Shown here: positions 6,571-10,796 of the stretch, one piece after another | How the letters are laid out: every line of letters starts with the position of its first letter | Numbering within the stretch: the first letter of the stretch is position 1 | Position numbers and translations under genes: made by a program | NCBI GenBank assembly: GCA_018665625.1 | Contig: JABJCF010000322.1 | Location: forward strand, 1-10,796 | Origin: Nitrospina sp. | GTDB taxonomy: Bacteria; Nitrospinota; Nitrospinia; Nitrospinales; VA-1 | Direction: 5' to 3' | Length of the DNA stretch: 10,796 bases | Notes under the pieces: generated by a model | Database searches by the model: none | Seen by the model: the letters and a program-made list of their open reading frames with translations, nothing else | What the model was told of the DNA's origin: nothing

Positions 6571-7104
6571 ATGACTTTGAAAGTTGAAAAATCAGATTTA
6601 GAAGGAGTATTGATAATCCAACCTGTTGTCCATAGTGATCCAAGAGGAAGGTTTTTTGAAAGTTTTCAAAAAGAAAGATATCGAGAAATCGGTATTAAAG
6701 AAGAATTTGTTCAAGACAACCAATCTGTTTCACAGAAAAATACGATTCGAGGGCTCCATTACCGGTCTGCTCCTGAACAAGCGAAACTGGTAAGGGTAAT
6801 TAGGGGAGAGGTCTTCGATGTGGTGGTTGACATTCGAAAGAATTCGCCCACTTATGGTCAGTGGAGAGGTTACACCCTGTCAGACACCAATTATCTGCAG
6901 GTTTATATTCCAGCGGGATTTGCACACGGATTTTGCGTTCTCAGCGAAACAGCCGAGTTTCTGTACAAGGTTTCTGAGTATTATTCTGCAGAAAAGGAAA
7001 AAGGCATTATGTGGAATGATCCAGATATTAATGTAGATTGGCCTACTGCGAATCCTGTTCTCTCGGAAAAAGATAAAACCAATCCCGCACTAAAAGATTT
7101 GTAG
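6571..7104 (+). CDS. rfbC: dTDP-4-dehydrorhamnose 3,5-epimerase
   Basis: Third enzyme of dTDP-L-rhamnose synthesis (also called RmlC). It epimerises C3 and C5 of dTDP-4-keto-6-deoxyglucose to supply rhamnose for O-antigen or other glycans. The cupin fold of 177 residues has normal length. Motifs are DPRGRFFESF (23-32), VQDNQSVSQKNTIRGLHY (47-64) with catalytic His63, AKLVRVIRGEVFDVVVDIR (71-89) with Lys72, YIPAGFAHGFCVLSE (112-126) and the catalytic Tyr132. The C-terminal WNDPDINVDWP (148-158) is typical of the family. A clear sigma-70 promoter lies 64-93 bp upstream. It stands alone, without rmlA, rmlB or rmlD beside it, so those genes must lie elsewhere. It is convergent with the next gene, 33 bp away. 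Confidence 0.96.
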   Translation: MTLKVEKSDLEGVLIIQPVVHSDPRGRFFESFQKERYREIGIKEEFVQDNQSVSQKNTIRGLHYRSAPEQAKLVRVIRGEVFDVVVDIRKNSPTYGQWRGYTLSDTNYLQVYIPAGFAHGFCVLSETAEFLYKVSEYYSAEKEKGIMWNDPDINVDWPTANPVLSEKDKTNPALKDL

Positions 7105-7137
7105 TCAGATTGAAAGGTTAAGCCAAGGAGGGATTAT

Positions 7138-7779
7138 TCAGGGGGCTTTGTTGAGATATTTACTGAATTCGCCGTAAGCAAGATTCACCGTGTCTTCAAT
7201 ATTCAGTTCCCCGCCATTTTCTATATTTGGAATATTTTTTACCAAAGTTTCATCCAGACTGTTTTTAAGCAGTTTCTCAAAACTCCCCGATCCCATTTCA
7301 TTTTTATAGAGCTTTAAAATTTCTCCAGCGATGGATTTGCCGGGTTTGCTGTCCAGTATCTGGTCGTAGTCGTAACCCTTTCCTTCACCAAACTCCAGAA
7401 GTCGGCTGATCTTTCCCGACATTATTTCATATTGTTCTTCACCAATGGTGGTCTGAACGGATTTAGCAAAAACAGGAAGGAGACAATCGGGTAATTCTGG
7501 TTTTTTAATATTCTGCTCCATCAACCGCATAAAAAACCGGCCTACATGTTCTTTTCTTTGATTGCGGTCTTTCTTTTTCATCCGCCGTTTGGTCCTGGCT
7601 TTATCCCGGTCACAATCCCCTCCGGCAGAAGTTGCTGCGCCTTCATTTGTTAATTGAGTGAACAGAGCTTGAGTTCCAGACTCGGCAAGACTGAACTGTT
7701 CGTCTGAGCTGAGATCAGAATTGTCCGAAGCAATTTTTAAAATTTTGAAAATTATGTCTTGTCTTAATGTATCGCTCAT
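7138..7779 (-). CDS. uncharacterised protein with a central basic patch
   Basis: I do not recognise this 213-residue protein. It begins with an amphipathic helical stretch (residues 1-20), then an acidic and polar region, and a strongly basic segment at 59-76 (RTKRRMKKKDRNQRK within it) that could bind nucleic acid or phospholipid. After the basic patch the sequence is helical-looking and moderately hydrophobic (RFFMRLMEQN 81-90, LPDCLLPVFAKSVQ 96-109, LEFGEGKGYDYDQILD 128-143, ILKLYKNEMG 153-162). There is no signal peptide or membrane segment, so it is presumably cytoplasmic. The start lacks a good ribosome site, but no better start is visible. It is convergent with rfbC and divergent from the sigma-28-linked gene at 8083. 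A TATAAT-like box lies at 7819-7824 on its strand without a clear -35. The frame is long and continuous with no larger ORF opposing it, so it is probably a real gene. Confidence 0.6.
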   Translation of the reverse strand: MSDTLRQDIIFKILKIASDNSDLSSDEQFSLAESGTQALFTQLTNEGAATSAGGDCDRDKARTKRRMKKKDRNQRKEHVGRFFMRLMEQNIKKPELPDCLLPVFAKSVQTTIGEEQYEIMSGKISRLLEFGEGKGYDYDQILDSKPGKSIAGEILKLYKNEMGSGSFEKLLKNSLDETLVKNIPNIENGGELNIEDTVNLAYGEFSKYLNKAP

Positions 7780-8082
7780 TAGGAGTTCTTTGAATTAACT
7801 GTTGTATGCACTTAATTGATTATAATACGGAATAGCGAATTTAGTTGATAGAGATTATTACGGCAATTTTTGCTCTAAAACAAGTTGTACCATTAAAAAA
7901 GCCTAGCATAATTATTGAAAAATAAACAATCCTAACCTTTCCCTGTAAGGTAATGCGCATAAAAACAATGGGTTTCTCGGAGGCTGGCTGGACGGTCGCT
8001 TTTTCCTTATGTTTGTCGTTATCATTGCCGATAAAAGAATATAGAGAAAAAAGCTTATTAGCAATTTAGACGGATCTTCATC
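7780..8082. other. divergent intergenic region of about 300 bp
   Basis: AT-rich spacer between two divergently transcribed uncharacterised genes. The right end holds a sigma-28-type promoter (8007-8034) for the plus-strand gene. Near the left end a TATAAT-like sequence (7819-7824, minus strand) may belong to the minus-strand gene. No ORF beyond about a dozen codons, RNA gene or repeat was recognised in the rest. Confidence 0.5.
8007..8034 (+). promoter_or_regulatory. sigma-28-type promoter of the 259-residue protein gene
   Basis: GCCGATAA at 8027-8034 is an exact match to the FliA -10 element. Upstream, TTATGTTT (8007-8014) matches TAAAGTTT at 6 of 8 positions, with a 12-nt spacer instead of the ideal 11. 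The predicted start near 8041 leaves a leader of about 42 nt before the ATG at 8083. The exact -10 and the fitting position make it credible. The spacing is the weak point. Confidence 0.6.
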
Positions 8083-8862
8083 ATGACTCTTGAAATAGCT
8101 GAATTAAATTTGCAGGGAGGACTCAAAGAACAACGCAGTAGCACTGCGGCTGTGAGTTCCTCCGTTTCAAGCGAATTAAATATCAGAACTCAGGAAGGGG
8201 ATTTGGTGAACCTTTCGTTTTCAAGTGAGCAATCCCTTCAAGAGTCTCGCACACAAACTCAATCACAAGAGTTTGGCTCCTATCAAGAGATTAGCACCAT
8301 TGCTAAAGCAGCTTCAAGCTACTCCATATCAGTACAAGGAGATTTAAACGAAGAGGAGTTGGCAGCAATCAATAAACTTGCGGCAGAAATTTCGCCTCTT
8401 GCGAGTGAATTTTTTGCAAATGGAGAGTTTGATTTCCAAAACTCTGGAAACGTTTTGGCGGACAATCTGGGTGTGATCCAGGAAGTGGAGCTGTCATTGG
8501 AGCGTACCATTGTTGCATCTTTCGCAAGCAGGACAGTGAATCAATTGCCGGAAGAGGGTTATTCACCGGAAGATATTGAGGCAGCTTTGACCAATCCAAC
8601 TTCTTCATTGGAAACGGATGGCATTCGTGACTTCCCTGCTCTTGTGCAGGCAACATTTGATGCTGTTTTCGAAGCAGAAGCAGCAAAAATTCCAGAAGGC
8701 GATCCTATTCTTCGATCCTTGAACGATCTTTTGGATTTCATCCGTCAACAATTGGGAGAGTTTTTTGGTCCCGAAAACGTTGAGCTTCCTCCAGAAGCGC
8801 CAGCCCCTAGTGATGGTGCTGCGGATACGGTAGAGCCTTCTACACCACAACTCGCTCAATAA
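8083..8862 (+). CDS. uncharacterised Ser/Gln-rich acidic protein, probably flagellar regulon
   Basis: A 259-residue protein without cysteine, signal peptide or membrane segment. Residues 15-85 are rich in Ser, Gln and Thr (RSSTAAVSSSVSSELN at 18-33, NLSFSSEQSLQESRTQTQSQ at 43-62). Residues 82-140 form a likely conserved core: ISVQGDLNEEELAAINKLA, SPLASEFFANGEFD and LGVIQEVELSLE. The pattern of a GDL-x-EEELAAI helix followed by a SEFFxxGxF segment resembles an uncharacterised bacterial family I recall only loosely, so I give no name. Further helices follow (YSPEDIEAAL 160-169, LRSLNDLLDFIRQQLGEFFG 210-229), then a Pro/Ala-rich acidic tail (234-259). The low-complexity polar N-terminus and lack of Cys are common in proteins exported through the flagellar apparatus. 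The sigma-28 promoter upstream supports co-expression with the filament. The function is unknown. Confidence 0.75.
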   Translation: MTLEIAELNLQGGLKEQRSSTAAVSSSVSSELNIRTQEGDLVNLSFSSEQSLQESRTQTQSQEFGSYQEISTIAKAASSYSISVQGDLNEEELAAINKLAAEISPLASEFFANGEFDFQNSGNVLADNLGVIQEVELSLERTIVASFASRTVNQLPEEGYSPEDIEAALTNPTSSLETDGIRDFPALVQATFDAVFEAEAAKIPEGDPILRSLNDLLDFIRQQLGEFFGPENVELPPEAPAPSDGAADTVEPSTPQLAQ

Positions 8863-8867
8863 GCTAA

Positions 8868-8890
8868 GCTAACTGCCAGCGGCGGTTAGC
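8868..8890. repeat. GC-rich palindrome, REP-like copy 1
   Basis: GCTAAC-T-GCC (8868-8877) pairs with GGC-G-GTTAGC (8881-8890) around an AGC loop, a 10-bp stem with one T-G pair. It begins 6 nt after the stop codon of the preceding gene. No T-tract follows on either strand, so it is not a standard intrinsic terminator. It shares the 11-bp core CCAGCGGCGGT (8876-8886) with a second palindrome 78 bp away. Confidence 0.6.
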
Positions 8891-8953
8891 CACCCCTTGC
8901 AGGGAACCTATAGTAAAAGCCGTACTTTCCCCATATACAACATCGACCTATTA

Positions 8954-8975
8954 CCAGCGGCGGTCCGCCGCTAGG
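8954..8975. repeat. GC-rich palindrome, REP-like copy 2
   Basis: AGCGGCGG (8956-8963) and CCGCCGCT (8965-8972) form a perfect 8-bp inverted repeat around a single T. The core CCAGCGGCGGT (8954-8964) repeats that of the palindrome at 8868-8890. One arm contains the stop codon of the SDR gene (8971-8973). The pair lies between convergent genes, the typical place of REP/BIME elements, and may protect both mRNA 3' ends. Confidence 0.6.
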
Positions 8976-9729
8976 GCATGAGGGCGCCGTTATTGAAATC
9001 GATTGTTTGCCCGGTCAATGAGGTTTGTTGCTCAGATAAAAGGTAACCGACGAATTGCGCGATTTCTTCCGGTTCTGACATTTTTCCTAGCGGAACTTGT
9101 TTCATCGCTTCCTGATACGCCTGTTCTTTTGTGATTTTCAAAGCATCGGCGAATCCTTCTATTCCTTCCTGAGCCATTTCCGTGTTGACCCAGCCGGGAC
9201 AAAGCGCATTGATCAAAATTTTATTGCCGCTATGTTCAGCAGCAAGGGAACGAGTGAGCCCAAGCAACCCTGCTTTCGATGCGCAATAGGCTGAATACCC
9301 CGGTACGCCGAGTCTTGCCAGAATGGATGAAAGGATCACAACTTTTTTATAAGGTGCGTTATCTTTTTTAAGATAAGGCAAACACTCTTGTAGGGTTTGG
9401 TAGGTTCCCGTCAAGTTGGTATCTATTATTTCTTGCCAGCGATCTTTTTCTCCGTAAATATTTTCCCCGCCGACCCCAGCATTTGCTACCAAACCGTAAA
9501 GTGAAGCTACGTTTTTTTTCTCTAGAACGGATTGCACATTGCCCATTTTTCGAATGTCGCAGGAATGAGTCGAGTGGGAGGCTGTGTTTTTCAGTTTAGA
9601 TTTTGTCTCCTCCAGATTATCAAGGTTGCGTCCGCAGAGGATTAAAGAGAAATCTTGATCGGCCAGGGTTTGGGCGATGGATCGACCGATACCTGTTCCG
9701 GCTCCTGTTATAAGAACTAGCTTTGGCAT
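8971..9729 (-). CDS. short-chain dehydrogenase/reductase (classical SDR)
   Basis: NAD(P)-dependent oxidoreductase with a Rossmann fold and the normal length of 252 residues. Motifs are TGAGTGIG (8-15, cofactor), Arg34 after the second strand (favours NADP(H)), CDI (57-59, adenine pocket), NAG (83-85), Asn105, Ser135 and YCASK (148-152, catalytic Tyr148 and Lys152), and CPGWVNTEM (177-185). The C-terminal LTGQTIDFNNGALMP resembles the FabG/3-oxoacyl-ACP reductase and 3-hydroxybutyrate dehydrogenase groups, where the end reads as G-x-x-I-x-V-D-G-G. Here the usual DGG is NNG. The substrate cannot be inferred. It starts 12 nt downstream of the SirB1-like gene on the same strand, so the two are probably cotranscribed. 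No strong ribosome site was seen. Its stop codon is inside a GC-rich palindrome. Confidence 0.92.
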   Translation of the reverse strand: MPKLVLITGAGTGIGRSIAQTLADQDFSLILCGRNLDNLEETKSKLKNTASHSTHSCDIRKMGNVQSVLEKKNVASLYGLVANAGVGGENIYGEKDRWQEIIDTNLTGTYQTLQECLPYLKKDNAPYKKVVILSSILARLGVPGYSAYCASKAGLLGLTRSLAAEHSGNKILINALCPGWVNTEMAQEGIEGFADALKITKEQAYQEAMKQVPLGKMSEPEEIAQFVGYLLSEQQTSLTGQTIDFNNGALMP

Positions 9730-9741
9730 AATCTGGTTTAT

Positions 9742-10626
9742 TTAACGGGTTCTTTTGGAGGACTGATTCCTCGAAGGATTCAGTAAAATTTTAATATACT
9801 CGCCGAGAATTTCGGATTTTTTAATTTCATTCGAATTTTTATAAACCTGTATCAGGTTATTGAGCATGCGAATAATTGTTTCCCGCTGAGTCGACTGTGA
9901 TAAAAAATGCTCTTCAAAGGGATGACCGAGTTGCTCAACTATTTTTTTGCATTCGTCTTTTGTCAAAAGGCGACCTTGATGGAAAGGGTCAAAATAGATC
10001 GATTCTATAGGCAGACTGTATTTCACAATATAGTGGCCGGGCATACCCACGCCTACGATCGGAAGGTTCAACCGTTTTGCCAATAGAACGCATAATGCTG
10101 AAAGGGTTATGGGTAAGCCGGTTTGATTTTCCAAAACCTTATTGATGAAACTATTGTCCGGATTCTGGTAGTTATCTCTGTTGCCTTTGAATCCATTTTG
10201 TTGGAAAAGAAAATGTGTGAAGGCTGCCACAATTTGCGGTGGTTCGTCATTAGGATCTAAAACTTCTGCGAGTCTTTGTGCCATGTCATCGAGCTTTTGT
10301 CGGCACTCTTCAGGGTCCGATTCCGGGTAACCAAATTCCATGATCAGCATCATCCCGGCTTCCAGATCTATATCTTTTCCCAGGCCTTTGTGTGCCAATT
10401 GCCTGAATTTTTCGCCAAGTTTTTTTGGAAGGATGAATTGAATAACGGTATTGGCCTGAATGCGTAAGCGCTCGTCTTCGCCACGGACCGCTATTTCAAG
10501 GAAGGGCAGGGCGTCTTCTCCCAACTCGACCAATTGATCGCGAACGCGGTCTCTTACAAACTCATCCCGGTCGGTCAGTAATTTAATGAGAGATGAAATC
10601 TGGCCTAAAGCTTTGTTGGTTTCCAT
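9742..10626 (-). CDS. SirB1 / transglutaminase-like family protein
   Basis: A 294-residue protein with the SirB1 (Transglut_core2) domain in its middle and C-terminal part: NYQNPDNSFINKVLENQTGLPITLSALCVLLAKRL (152-186), LPIVGVGMPGHYIVKY (188-203, His198) and YFDPFHQGRLLT (211-222, Asp213). His and Asp of a transglutaminase-like triad are recognisable. The position normally holding the Cys appears to read as Ser/Thr (ITLS), as I recall for this family, so peptidase or transglutaminase activity is doubtful. Residues 1-65 form helices like a HEAT-type repeat (LIKLLTDRDEFVRDRVRDQL, then EDALPFLEIAV and ERLRIQANTVI). A helical tail with basic residues ends the protein (SSKRTR). The molecular role of the family is not established. 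The start ATG lies only about 16 nt from a strong terminator stem and has no clear ribosome site. It is followed by the SDR gene after 12 nt. Confidence 0.88.
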   Translation of the reverse strand: METNKALGQISSLIKLLTDRDEFVRDRVRDQLVELGEDALPFLEIAVRGEDERLRIQANTVIQFILPKKLGEKFRQLAHKGLGKDIDLEAGMMLIMEFGYPESDPEECRQKLDDMAQRLAEVLDPNDEPPQIVAAFTHFLFQQNGFKGNRDNYQNPDNSFINKVLENQTGLPITLSALCVLLAKRLNLPIVGVGMPGHYIVKYSLPIESIYFDPFHQGRLLTKDECKKIVEQLGHPFEEHFLSQSTQRETIIRMLNNLIQVYKNSNEIKKSEILGEYIKILLNPSRNQSSKRTR

Positions 10627-10634
10627 TTTTCAGC

Positions 10635-10680
10635 AAAAAGAGAGCCTGGCACGGGTGCGTAGTGCATCCCGTCCAGGCTC
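10635..10680 (-). terminator. strong rho-independent terminator of the right-edge gene
   Basis: GAGCCTGG (10642-10649), ACGGG (10651-10655) and TGC (10656-10658) pair with GCA (10664-10666), CCCGT (10668-10672) and CCAGGCTC (10673-10680). This is a stem of 16 bp with two single bulges and a 5-nt loop. On the minus strand it is followed by TCTTTTT. It begins about 12 nt after the stop codon of the partial gene at 10692. The opposite strand has AAAAAGTTTTT after the stem, which would be poorer. Confidence 0.88.
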
Positions 10681-10691
10681 CGAAAAAGTTT

Positions 10692-10796
10692 TTATAGGTC
10701 CGGCTGTGGTGTGGTGCGTAAATAAGGTTTAATGACCTTATGTCCCTTTGGAAATTTTGCAGGGATGTCTTCAGTTTTAATCGCTGGCACTACAAC
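10692..10796 (-). CDS. C-terminal end of an uncharacterised protein (partial)
   Basis: The minus strand is open from the right edge to a TAA at 10692-10694. It encodes 34 residues that begin VVVPAIKTEDIPAKFPKG and end PYLRTTPQPDL. A strong terminator starts about 12 nt after the stop, which supports this as a true gene end. The tail is rich in Pro and Lys and has no recognisable motif. The rest of the gene lies outside the window. Confidence 0.65.
   Translation of the reverse strand, partial: VVVPAIKTEDIPAKFPKGHKVIKPYLRTTPQPDL

Noticed and set aside
7819..7826. TATAAT boxes on both strands in the divergent spacer
   Set aside because: Neither has a convincing -35 at 16-18 nt, and AT-rich spacer produces such boxes by chance.
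8319..8859. Minus-strand ORFs opposite the 259-residue protein
   Set aside because: They overlap each other and have irregular composition. The plus-strand frame is longer and has a promoter and sensible composition.

Overview
The window comes from a flagellated, Gram-negative-type bacterium of moderate to low GC. It has bacterial flagellins, three near-consensus sigma-28 (FliA-type) promoters, histidine and dTDP-rhamnose enzymes, and a murein LD-carboxypeptidase. No gene fixes the phylum. A marine Nitrospinota- or deltaproteobacteria-like lineage is only a guess. There are no RNA genes, CRISPR arrays or insertion sequences.

Left part (1-3052, minus strand): a three-gene flagellin operon read leftwards. 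A sigma-28 promoter (3011-3037) and a leader of about 185 nt precede a canonical short flagellin (1960-2817). Next comes a strongly diverged flagellin-like protein with neither D0 end (1184-1915), then a second, less canonical flagellin (314-1174), then a probable terminator (253-283). A hairpin spans the stop codon of the first flagellin. A second sigma-28 promoter (142-168) points out of the left edge, so another flagellar gene probably starts there.

Middle (3053-7104): a SpsF-type sugar cytidylyltransferase (minus) sits directly upstream of the flagellin promoter and may supply a nucleotide sugar for flagellin or surface glycans. Divergent from it is an LD-carboxypeptidase (plus), whose end overlaps the end of hisF by 8 bp. 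hisA-hisF form a two-gene unit (minus). hisF carries an extra loop of 20 or more residues. Divergent from hisA is rfbC/rmlC (plus), with a good sigma-70 promoter.

Right part (7138-10796): an unrecognised 213-residue protein with a basic patch (minus); an unrecognised 259-residue Ser/Gln-rich acidic protein (plus) behind a sigma-28 promoter, which ties it to the flagellar regulon; two GC-rich palindromes sharing an 11-bp core (REP-like); an SDR oxidoreductase and a SirB1/transglutaminase-like protein as a minus-strand pair; a strong terminator; and the last 34 codons of a gene entering from the right edge.

The most interesting material is the flagellar part: a D1-only flagellin paralogue between two flagellins, a structured leader with GGA-loop hairpins, and a distant sigma-28-driven orphan gene.
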